From assembly GCF_035594125.1 (NCBI RefSeq), contig NC_087198.1, positions 1,795,279 through 1,859,278 on the forward strand: 64,000 nucleotides of DNA, in the 5' to 3' direction. This DNA is from Scylla paramamosain. Taxonomy: Eukaryota; Arthropoda; Malacostraca; Decapoda; Portunidae. The first letter of the stretch is position 1; each line of letters opens with the position of its first letter. A model generated the notes under the pieces. It worked only from the letters and a program-made list of their open reading frames with translations, made no database searches and had not been told where the DNA came from. Shown here piece by piece: positions 53,042 through 62,742 of this stretch. The position numbers and the translations under genes were made by a program.

Positions 53042-53570
53042 GTAGAAAAACGCTAAAACGGATGCAAACCAACGAACATGAAAAAATAGAATAATATTAC
53101 CAGAAAAGTATATTTTGTGTGTTTTTTGAGCTTGTTACAAAAAAAAAAACGCAAAAATGGATGCAAAGCACTGTATATTAGGAAAAAAAAGTGGACATAA
53201 CGAAAAACGTGTATAATGAGTGTTTTATAGTTTCACCAGAATCACAAGGCAAACAACGCAAAAACTCGTTTGTGTGGAGAAGTTTCTAAGATACCAAAAT
53301 GCTGAAACTCATGAATAACACTCTTAATCAACAAACAGAACAACCTTACTAAATGCGTGTATTTTGAGTGTTTTTTTTACATTCTTAGTTACCACAACCC
53401 CAAATTCCATGCGAAACTAACTTTATGTGGAAAAAAAATGACATTACCAGAAAAGTGTCTTTGAATGTTTTTGAGCATGCTAGGCAATAAAGCACTAAAA
53501 AGCAGAGCAATCACATTATATGGGAATAAAACCAACTTTTACGAAAAAACTTGCCTTTTAGTGTTTTTGA
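53042..53570 (-). repeat. Satellite run, minus orientation, between J3 and J1
   Basis: Duplicate of 35,201-35,730 with few differences. Confidence 0.8.
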
Positions 53571-54045
53571 CACGCATTTAGTAAGGTTGTTCTGTTTCTC
53601 AATTAAGAGTGTTATTCATGAGCTTCAGCATTTTAGTATCTAGGAAGCTTTTCCATATACACGAGTTTTTGCGTTTTTTGGCTTGTGGTTTTTTTTGAAC
53701 TATAAAACATTCATTATACACTTTTCTCGCAATGTCCCTTTGTTTCCCAATATAGAGTGTTTTGTATCAATTTTGTGTTTTTTTGTATGTAACAAGCTCA
53801 AAAACACCCAAAATATATATTTTTGGTAATATTTTTCTGCTTCTTGATATTGGTTGGTTTGCATCAGTTTTAGCGTTTTTCTAAGTAAAACAATGAGAAG
53901 ACAAGTTTTCAGTAATTTTCTTTTGGATTCCCACATAGAGAGAGTTCCTTATTATTTATCGTTTTGATGCCTAACATGCTGAAAAACACTCAAAAGACAG
54001 ATTTCTGGTAAGGTCTCTTATTTCCTCATATGCGAGGCCTTGCAT
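53571..54045 (+). repeat. Satellite run, plus orientation, between J1 and J2
   Basis: Duplicate of 35,731-36,215; ends at GGCCTTGCATGTCTTTTCAG. Confidence 0.8.
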
Positions 54046-54912
54046 GTCTTTTCAGTGTTTTTGAACGTGTTACGCAATAAAACACTAAAAGGAAGGGCAA
54101 TCACATTACATGGGAATAAAACCAAATTTTACCAAGAACTTGCCTTTAAGTGTTTTTGAGCTCCTTACATACCAAAACGCTAAAACGCCTGCAAAATACA
54201 TTTTATGGAGAAGCAGAATAATATTACGAAATACATGTATTTTGAGTGTTTTTGATCATATTATCTATAAAAACACTTAAATACATGCAAAGAACCTTAT
54301 GTTTGGGAAACGAAAGGACATTACGAGAAACGTGTATTATGAGTGTTTTTTAAGTTCTTTCAATACCTAAAGTGCATGTAGAGCCACCTATTTGGGGAAA
54401 TTAAACTACTTTACCTGAAACCTGTCTTTTGCTTGTTTTTCAGTATGTTAGGCACCAAAACAATAAATAATATGGATGTCAATCTGTATGGGAATCGAAA
54501 ACAAAATTACTGAAAACGTGTCTTTTCAGTGTTTTACGTAGAAAAACGCTAAAACGAATGCAAATCAACCAATATCATGAAATAGAATAATATTACCAAA
54601 AAGGTATTTTTTGTGTTTTTGAGCGAAAATGGATGCAAATCTCTCTATATTGGGAAACAAAAGGACATTACGAGAAACGTTTATAATGAGTGTTTTATAG
54701 TTTCATAAGAACCACAAGGCAAAAAAAGCAAAAACTCGTGTATATGGAGATGTTTCTTAGATACTAAAATGCTGAAATTCATGAATAACACTCTTAATTG
54801 AGAAACAGAACAACGTTACCAAATGCATGTATTTTGAGTGTTTTTCACATTCTTAGTTACCAAAACCCGAAATTACATGCGAGACTAGCTTTATGTGGGA
54901 AATAAATGACAT
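54046..54912 (-). repeat. Last satellite run, minus orientation
   Basis: Near 54,370 a deletion joins non-adjacent monomers (CAATACCTAAAGTGCATG). The run stops inside a monomer after GGGAAATAAATGACAT; no target duplication or element is visible at the edge. Confidence 0.8.
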
Positions 54913-55365
<453 letters not shown>

Positions 55366-55424
55366 CGCTCAATGTGGATAATTCCCTAACGTGAACATTA
55401 GGCAAGCAATTTGCACAATGTTTA

Positions 55425-55632
55425 CAAATTGTCAACGTTAGGCAAAAAATGCCTGATGTTCACATTATGCAGTTCAATTTTCCCGATCAGGTTAGCTTAG
55501 ATTACTTAAATGTAACTCGTGCAGATCATGCATAATTTTCTAGCTTTGTTTAGGCAGTTATATTCACATCGGGCAAAATTGAGCTGCATAATGTGAACAT
55601 CAGGCATTTTTTTGCCTAATGTTGACAATTTG
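55425..55632. mobile_element. Foldback/MITE-like element with ~64-bp terminal inverted repeats
   Basis: 55,425-55,487 and 55,568-55,632 are near-perfect inverted repeats starting CAAATTGTCAACGTTAGGCA and enclosing about 80 bp of unique sequence. Each arm contains the smaller palindrome AGGCAAAAAATGCCT. Related words (GTGAACATTAGGCAAG) also occur just outside at 55,391. There is no coding capacity, so this would be a non-autonomous DNA transposon or simple foldback. No clear target duplication is visible, so the element class is uncertain. Confidence 0.65.
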
Positions 55633-55732
55633 CAGGTTCCAGTTCGTTACACCAGTATTTTCCTGTGTGGAAACCTGCCACCATGCATCTCAGCAGGGTT
55701 TAAGGGGTCTCTGAATACCCCTTCCTTTCTGT

Positions 55733-55960
55733 GGCCACTGTCATGTGCTAATGCCACTTATATTTCCTTATCTCAATCTCCTTCGCTCCTCAGGCCACTG
55801 TCATAAGGTAATGTCACTTGTATTTCCATATCTCACTCTCCTTCTTCCCTTCTCAAGCCACTGTCAAGTTTTAATACCACGTGTATTTCCATATATAGAC
55901 CCCTTCTTACCTTCTCAGGCCACAATCATGTGCTAATGTTACCATTACTTTCACATTTCA
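55733..55960 (+). repeat. ~62-bp minisatellite, about 3.5 degenerate copies
   Basis: GGCCACTGTCAT-like starts at 55,733, 55,793, 55,856 and 55,918 (periods 60, 63, 62). Each is followed by CTAATGCCAC- and TATTTCC-like blocks and a C/T-rich stretch. Confidence 0.85.
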
Positions 55961-56190
55961 GTGTACTACTTCTTGTGACCTCTGGCTTCGTTGGTGTTTA
56001 TGTTGCAGGTTGTGTACTGGAGAAAAGGCGCTCATAGGTCCGGGTTACGAAACATTATGGGGCTTAAAAAAGTTGTTAACATCTCAGCGACCTAAGAAGT
56101 TCATAAGTATTCAGTGAATCACTCTTATAATAGATACGAATTTCTTAGGGACTTAAGAAATTGGTAACTCTTTCTTGAATCCAGCCCCAG
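55961..56190. other. Unassigned sequence
   Basis: No gene or clear repeat is seen. It contains AAGAAGTTCATAAG and CTTAGGGACTTAAGAAATTG words that loosely mirror each other, possibly an old foldback remnant. Confidence 0.4.
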
Positions 56191-57133
56191 GTGGAGTGGC
56201 TCAGTGTCGGCGCCATTCTGCATGCACAGTGGAATTAGCGAGGCATCCGTGCTGACCCCGCACCTGTTCAGCCTATGCGAGGACCAACTCAACGTAATGC
56301 TGAACGTTCTCGTGTGGGCTGTCATATTGCAAATGAGGCACCAAATAATTTTTCATGTGCGGATGACCTAACCTTGGTTTGCCCGAGTGCAACGCCGCTA
56401 AATGGCTTGCAACGAATCTGCAAGGAATTTGCTAGTAAGCACTACATTAAATTTAGCATGGCTAAATCCGCGTATATGTATATTCCACTCAAGCGCGCGC
56501 CGCCGCTGGCACCTCCGGTCATGTGTCTGGGCGCACCAAGCTGGAATACATGCGAGCGTTGTCATGCCTGGGCCACATCATCATTGCTGATTGCATGGTG
56601 ATGAGCACATTAGGAAGGAAACAAGGAATCTTGGTGCACGTAGGAATGTCCTCGTGAGAAATTTCAAATTTCGTAATAACGATGTTAAACGCCAGTTGTT
56701 CAGCAGTTATTGTTATTATATTTATTGTAATTCATTGTGGCAACATTTCAAAATGGCGACGATGCAACGCTTGCGCGTAACGTGTAATAACACTCTACGA
56801 AGACTCACGGACCACCTGCCATTCTGTGGTGCCTTTATATTGTGCGTGGCGGGGGGCGTCAATTCCTTCCCGGAGGTGCGACGGGCGGCGGCGTACAGCG
56901 CCGTGCGTAGGGTGGGGCGCTCCACTAATGTGATGGTGTGCACTATCCACTCGGGCACACGGCGGCAGTGGGCGACACAACTGTACCCGCACTGGTCAGT
57001 GTTTGTGGTTCACCGCACGTTCATCTTGCTTCACTACTACACATCTTTGGTGTTCGCTTTGCATGCACTTGTTACGAGTCTTTCTTCTGAACTGCTCTTA
57101 TTGTTTTATGGCTTCATTCCTTTGACTCACTAA
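56191..57133 (+). pseudogene. Decayed non-LTR reverse transcriptase, C-terminal part
   Basis: Three reading-frame pieces line up as one degenerate reverse transcriptase. At about 56,196-56,300 the block GIS-EASVLTPHLFSL corresponds to motif B (normally like GVRQGSVLSP). After a frameshift, CADDLTLVCPSA (56,360-56,395) is the active-site YADD block with Tyr changed to Cys. After a further shift near 56,590, a thumb/C-terminal region follows (KETRNLGARRNVLVRNFKF, RRAAAYSAVRRVGRSTN) to a stop at 57,131-57,133. The 5' end is missing. I would place it in the CR1/L2/Rex-like group, with low certainty about the clade. It is unrelated in detail to the minus-strand LINE next door. Confidence 0.75.
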
Positions 57134-57206
57134 TTCACTCTTACACACTTGTTTCTTATTTAACATATCTGGTAATATGATATGGTTTCACATACACCTG
57201 AAATAC

Positions 57207-57282
<76 letters not shown>
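57207..57282 (+). repeat. (TTA)n microsatellite, ~25 units
   Basis: Seventy-six bases of pure TTA repeats begin 74 bp after the stop of the reverse-transcriptase fragment. It may be the simple-sequence 3' tail of that element, or an independent microsatellite. Confidence 0.95.
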
Positions 57283-57379
57283 CAATATTATTGGATCAAG
57301 AGACATTTGAAGGACAACAATTTTTCAACACCACCATCCACATTCAGGTTAAAATCAGGGTGAGGGAACACATCACCTT

Positions 57380-60300
57380 TTTTTTTTTTATGTAGGAGTG
57401 ACACTGCCCAAGGGCAACAAAAATCTAATAAAAAAAAATGCCCACTGAGATGCCAGTCCCATAAAAGGGTCAAAGCAGTGGTCAAAAATTGGTGGATAAG
57501 TGTCTTGAAACCTCCCTCTTGAAAGAATTCAAGTCATAGGAAGGTGGAAATACAGAAGCAGGCAGGGAGTTCCAGAGTTTACCAGAGAAAGGAATTAATG
57601 ATTGAGAATACTGGTTAACTCTTGCGTTAGAGAGGTGGACAGAATAGGGGTGAGAGAAAGAAGAAAGTCTTGTGCAGCGAGGCCGCGGAAGGAGGGGAGG
57701 CATGCAGTTAGCAAGATCAAAAGAGCAGTTAGCAAGAAAATAGCGGTAGAAGACACCTAGATATGCAACATTGCGGCGGTGAGAGAGAGGCTGAAGACAG
57801 TCAGTTAGAGGAGAGGAGTTGATGAGACGAAAAGCTTTTGATTCCACCCTGTCTAGAAGAGCAGTATGAGTGGAACCCCCCAGACATGTGAAGCATACTC
57901 CATACATGGACGGATAAGGCCCTTGTACAGAGTTAGCAGCTGGGGGGGTGAGAAAAATTGGCGGAGACGTCTCAGAACATCTAACTTCATAGAAGCTGTT
58001 TTAGCTAGAGATGAGATGTGAAGTTTCCAGTTCAGATTATAAGTAAAGGACAGACCGAGGATGTTCAGTGTAGAAGAGGGGGACAGTTGAAGACAGTTGG
58101 GGGACAGTGTCATTGAAGAAGAGGGGATAGCTGTCTGGAAGGTTGTGTCGAGTTGATAGATGGAGGAATTGAGTTTTTGAGGCATTGAACAATACCAAGT
58201 TTGCTCTGCCCCAATCAGAAATTTTAGAAAGATCAGAAGTCAGGCGTTCTGTGGCTTCCCTGCGTGATATGTTTACCTCCTGAAGGGTTGAACGTCTATG
58301 AAAAGACGTGGAAAAGTGCAGGGTGGTATCATCAGCATAGTTTGGTTTAGAAGATCATTAATGCATAATAAGAAGAGAGTGGGTGACAGGACAGAACCCC
58401 GAGGAACACCCCTGTTAATAGATTTAGGAGAAGAACAATGACCGTCTACCACAGCAGCAATAGAACGGTCAGAAAGGAAACTTGAGATGAAGTTACAGAG
58501 AGAAGGATAGAAACCGTAAGAGGGTAGTTTGGAAATGAAAGCTTTGTGCCAGACTCTATCAAAGGCTTTTGATATGTCCAAGGTAACACCAAAAGTTTCA
58601 CCAAAATCCCTAAAAGAGGATAACCAAGACTCAGTAAGGAAAGCCAGAAGATCACCAGTAGAGCGGCCTTGACGGAACCCATACTGGCGATCAGATAGAA
58701 GGTTGTGAAGTGATAGATGTTTAAGAATCTTCCTGTTCAGGATAGATTCAAAAACTTTAGATAAGCAGGAAATTAAAGCAATAGGACGGTAGTTTGAGGG
58801 ATTAGAGCGGTCACCCTTTTTAGGAACAGGTTGAATGTAGGCAAACTTCCAGCAAGAAGGAAAGGTAGATGTTGACAGACAGAGCTGAAAGAGTTTGACT
58901 AGGCAAGGTGCAAGCACGGAGGCACAGTTTCGGAGAACAATAGGAGGGACCCCATCAGGTCCATAAGCCTTCCGAGGGTTTAGGCCAGCGAGGGCATGGA
59001 AAACAATATTACGAAGAATTTTAATAGGTGGCATGAAGTAGTCAGAGGGTGGAGGAGAGGGAGGAACAAGGTAGATGTAGAGTTTTTAGCAAAGGTTTGA
59101 GCAAAGAGTTCAGCTTTAGAAATAGATGTGATAGCAGTGGTGCCATCTGGTTGAAGTACAGGAGGGTAAGAAGAAGAAGCAAAGTTATTGGAGATATTTT
59201 TGGCTAGATGCCAGAAATCACGAGGGGAGTTAGATCTTAAAAGGTTTTGATATTTTCTGTTAATGAAGGAGTTTTTGGCTAGTTGGAGAACAGACTTGGC
59301 ATGGTTCCGGGCAGAAATATAAAGTGCATGAGATTCTGGTAATGGAAGGCTTAAGTACCTTTTGTGGGCCACCTCTCTATTATGTATAGCACGAGAACAA
59401 GCTGTGTTAAACCAAGGTTTAGAAGGTTTAGGACGAGAGAAAGAGTGAGGAATGTACGCCTCCATGCCAGACACTATCACCTCTGTTATGCGCTCAGCAC
59501 ACAAAGACGGGTCTCTGACACGGAAGCAGTAGTCATTCCAGGGAAAATCAGCAAAATACCTCCTCAGGTCCCCCCAACTAGCAGAGGCAAAACGCCAGAG
59601 GCACCTTCGCTTAGGGGGATCCTGAGGAGGGATTGGAGTGATAGGACAAGATAAAGATATGAGATTGTGATCGGAGGAGCCCAACGGAGAAGAAAGGGTG
59701 ACAGCATAAGCAGAAGGATTAGAGGTCAGGAAAAGGTCAAGAATGTTGGGCGTATCTCCAAGACGGTCAGGAATACGAGTAGGGTGTTGCACCAATTGAT
59801 CTAGGTCATCGAGGATAGCAAAGTTGTAGGCTAGTTCACCAGGATGGTCAGTGAAGGGAGAGGAAAGCCAAAGCTGGTGGTGAACATTGAAGTCTCCAAG
59901 AATGGAGATCTCTGCAAAAGGGAAGAGGGTCAGAATGTGCTCCACTTTGGAAGTTAAGTAGTCAAAGAATTTCTTATAGTCAGAGGAGTTAGGAGAGAGG
60001 TATACAGCACAGATAAATTTAGTATGAGAGTGACTCTAGTCGTAGCCAGATGGTGGAAAACTCAGAAGATTGAAGAGCGTGGGCACGAGAGCAGGTTAAG
60101 TCATTGCGCACATAAACGCAGCATCCAGCTTTGGATCGAAAATGAGGATAGAGAAAGTAGGAGGGAACAGAAAAGGGGCTACTGTCAGTTGCCTCAGATA
60201 CCTGAGTTTCAGTGAGGAAAAGAAGATGAGGTTTAGAAGAGGAGAGGTGGTGTTCTACAGATTGAAAATTAGATCTTAGACCGCGAATGTTGCAGAAGTT

Positions 60301-60426
60301 AATGAAGAAAAAGTTGAGGGGGGTGTCAAGACACTTAGGGTCGTCGACAGAAAGGCAGTCCGACCTGGGGACATTTATGGTCCCCTACCCAGATGGGGAC
60401 TCCGAGGCTGGTGTAGGAGTCGCCAT
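57380..60426 (-). mobile_element. Nearly full-length jockey/CR1-like LINE (coding part and 3' end)
   Basis: On the minus strand the element runs from a start codon at 60,426 through endonuclease and reverse transcriptase to a 3' UTR ending in a poly(A) (T run at 57,380-57,390). The coding span of about 2.95 kb (~980 codons) is the usual size of such an ORF2. The sequence upstream of the start, to about 60,660, is probably 5' UTR, but its end is not defined. Two shorter copies of the same family lie at 1-138 and 38,339-38,604. No clear target-site duplication was found. Confidence 0.85.
57482..60426 (-). pseudogene. LINE ORF2 (endonuclease + reverse transcriptase), frameshifted
   Basis: From 60,426: MATPTPASESPSG, an in-frame TAG, then an AP-endonuclease domain (NFCNIRGLRSNFQSVEHH, LLFLTETQ, later [12 protein letters not shown] and [12 protein letters not shown]). 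A one-base shift lies near 60,030. The linker continues to about 59,000. The reverse transcriptase follows in another frame (59,034-58,273): RKAYGPDGVPPIVL, KKGDRSNPSNYRPIALIS, YGFRQGRSTGDLL, VTLDISKAFDRVWHK, GVPRGSVLSPTLF. A small deletion then shifts the frame directly before the YADD active site at 58,328-58,339. Two more shifts occur near 58,090 and 57,890 before the C-terminal end (ESKAFRLINSSPLT, NSLPASVFPPSYD) and stop at 57,482. With several frameshifts this copy cannot make a full protein. Clade (jockey versus CR1) was judged by eye; the poly(A) favours jockey. Confidence 0.85.
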
Positions 60427-60660
60427 GATTTTAAAATTTTTTTTTGAGTGAAGGGTGTGTGTGTTATTAGGTGCTTGTAGTTTTGTGTGGAGGAAGAGAG
60501 TTGTCTTTAGAGGGCAGGCTGTGACTGCCCCCTTGTGTTGTGAGACACAAAGGGAAACGTTCAGTGAGGTCACAGCTGGGTTTAATGATAAGTTCACAGC
60601 ACCCCCTGAACAGTGCTTTAGACCTCACTGGGAGTAATTATCGTTTCGGCAGGTGTCTAC
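60427..60660 (-). other. Probable 5' UTR of the LINE
   Basis: Minus-strand sequence upstream of the ORF2 start, with an A/T run and AAAATCATGGCG around the start codon. No separate ORF1 is recognisable. Upper limit is a guess from the change toward AT-rich flank near 60,660. Confidence 0.4.
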
Positions 60661-60759
60661 TGCCTCCAGGGAACAATTAACAAAAGAAAAATATATATTA
60701 CGTTACAAAGGGAAGCGATTACGTCACAAAAATTATTACGTAATTCCAGAAAACTCTGT

Positions 60760-60912
<153 letters not shown>

Positions 60913-61324
60913 ATGTGAAGAATAGAAAAAAAAAATAAATAAATAAAAGGAAAGTAATTGTGAAAGGCAACACTTGACATAAACGCTTTAAGCAATCACT
61001 CTTGCAAATCACTCTTGCACATGCGTTGGCTCAGGCTACGTTAGGTCAGCTCAGGTTTAGGGGCGCTACTTTGGCATGTGATCTACACAGCCAACGTGTT
61101 CTACAAGAGTCAAATTCTGTTTTGGTATGCGATCCACCTGTTTTATTCATTTATTACGGTTTAAATAAAATATTTTTCATTAACTTATATCTATTTAAAA
61201 GTAATTACCATTTTTATATATACATTTATTGAATTTTTTATATATTTATTATAAAAATATAAATAAATTTGAGACAAGTTTACTAATTTCTCGGTGAATG
61301 GAAGGAACATGAGGTAGAAAAGCA
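60913..61324. other. No gene seen; AT-rich stretch
   Basis: Ordinary sequence to about 61,140, then strongly AT-rich to about 61,275. Nothing recognisable. Confidence 0.5.
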
Positions 61325-61946
61325 AGAACTAGACCGTCAGAGTTATTCTCACCGCACGCCACCAGAAATAATCAATGTATTATAGTAGAACTAGACCGTT
61401 AGAGTTATTCTCACCGCACGCCAACAGAAATAATCAATGTATTATAGAAGAACTAGACCGTTAGAGTTATTCTCACCGCACGCCAGCAGAAATAATCAAT
61501 GTATTATAGAAGAACTAGACCGTTAGAGTTATTCTCACCGCACGCCAGCAGAAATAATCAATGTGTTATAGAAGAACTAGACCGTCAGAGTTATTCTCAC
61601 CGCACGCCAGCAGAAATAATCAATGTGTTATAGAAGAACTAGACCGTTAGAGTTATTCTCACCGCACGCCAGCAGAAATAATCAATGTGTTATAGAAGAA
61701 CTAGACCGTCAGAGTTATTCTCACCGCACGCCAGCAGAAATAATCAATGTGTTATAGAAGAACTAGACCGTTAGAGTTATTCTCACCGCACGCCAGCAGA
61801 AATAATCAATGTGTTATAGAAGAACTAGACCGTCAGAGTTATTCTCACCGCACGCCACCAGAAATAATCAATGTGTTATAGAAGAACTAGACCGTCAGAG
61901 TTATTCTCACCGCACGCCACCAGAAATAATCAATGTGTTATAGAAG
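61325..61946 (+). repeat. 62-bp minisatellite, ten copies
   Basis: GAACTAGACCGT starts at 61,325, 61,388, 61,450, 61,512, 61,574, 61,636, 61,698, 61,760, 61,822 and 61,884: period 62 after a first unit of 63. Copies are nearly identical. Diagnostic differences are GTCAG versus GTTAG after GACC, GCCACCAG / GCCAACAG / GCCAGCAG, and GTATTATAG versus GTGTTATAG. There is no unit-spacer structure, so it is not a CRISPR array. Confidence 0.97.
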
Positions 61947-62009
61947 CCCAAATAATGATAACGAATTTGATGCTTTAAATAAATAAACAAATAAATAAAA
62001 AAAAACGAT

Positions 62010-62742
62010 GATTACGATGCGCGTGACGAAAATAACGATGCGATTCCCGTTTCTACGATAACGATGCGATTCCACGATCCACGAAAACGATGCGACTCCA
62101 CGATAATGATACGAGTTTCCACGATAACGATGCGATTCCACGATAACGATGCGATTCCATGATAACGATGCGAGTTTCCACTACAATCATACGAGTTTCC
62201 ACGATAATGATGCGAGTTTCCACGATAATACGAGTTTCCACGATAACGATGCGATTCCACGATAACGATACGAGTTTCCGCGATAACAATACGAGTTTCC
62301 ACGATAACGATACGAGTTTCCGCGATAACAATACGAGTTTCCGCGATAACGATACGAGTTTCCACGATAACAATACGAGTTTCCGCGATAACAATACGAG
62401 TTTCCGCGGTAACAATACGAGTTTTTAAGATAACGATACGATTCCACGATAACGATGCGATTCCACGATAACGATGCGATATCACGATAACGATGCGAGT
62501 TTCCACGATAACGATGCGCGTTTCCACGATATTGATGCGAGTTTCCACGATAACGATGCGATTCCACGATAACGATGCGATTCCACGATAACGATGCGAG
62601 TTTCCACGATAACGATGCGAGTTTCCACGATAACGATGCGAGTTTCCACGATAACAATGCAATTCCATGATAACGATGCGAGCTTCCACGATAACGATGC
62701 GAGTTTCCACGATAACGATGCGATTTCACGATAACGATGCGG
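62010..62742 (+). repeat. 19/21-bp minisatellite (CGATAACGATGCGA core), more than 30 units
   Basis: Units alternate irregularly between a 19-bp form (CGATTCCACGATAACGATG) and a 21-bp form with GAGTTTCC. Degenerate units begin near 62,010; the array fades at GATGCGGTCGCGG. Because the repeat lacks stops in several frames, long frames are open on both strands (up to 232 codons on minus), which are artefacts. Confidence 0.95.

Larger units (their letters stand above)
47241..54369 (+). repeat. Segmental duplication, copy 2 (7.1 kb)
   Basis: Direct copy of 29,370-36,523, including its internal orientation switches. Right end: homology stops after TTCAATACCTAAA, where this copy jumps to another monomer. 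Confidence 0.88.
139..54912. repeat. Satellite DNA domain with a ~1.1-kb higher-order repeat of ~95-bp monomers
   Basis: The motif AAAAACACTCAAAA, or its complement, recurs about every 85-100 bp throughout. In the plus orientation the order of diverged monomers repeats every ~1.1 kb. Markers at the boundary of two monomers (CAGTCCG followed by an A run) fall near 1,418, 2,533, 3,631, 4,757, 5,905 and 6,979, and again near 47,545, 48,650, 49,775, 50,850 and 51,985. One unit holds about eleven full monomers and one half monomer (~52 bp, around GAGTTTTTGCGTTTTTTGCC). One monomer carries a variable A run and (TTTA)n tract. The domain ends at 54,912 inside a monomer. Open frames of 60-110 codons recur in it as satellite by-products. 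I do not recognise the satellite family. Confidence 0.93.

Noticed and set aside
139..54912. Telomeric or rDNA-spacer array
   Set aside because: No TTAGG-type repeats and no rRNA sequence were seen; position on the chromosome cannot be told from the window.
139..54912. CENP-B box or named centromere motif
   Set aside because: I found no match to the CENP-B box, so a centromere role is not claimed.
59364..59654. Plus-strand 96-codon frame inside the LINE
   Set aside because: Antisense shadow of the minus-strand endonuclease/linker region.
61325..61946. CRISPR array
   Set aside because: Units are contiguous 62-bp copies without unique spacers, and the setting is eukaryotic.
62012..62729. A 232-codon minus-strand frame as a repeat-rich protein
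   Set aside because: It is the translation of a 19/21-bp minisatellite; other frames are equally open, and no start context or flanking coding sequence is seen.
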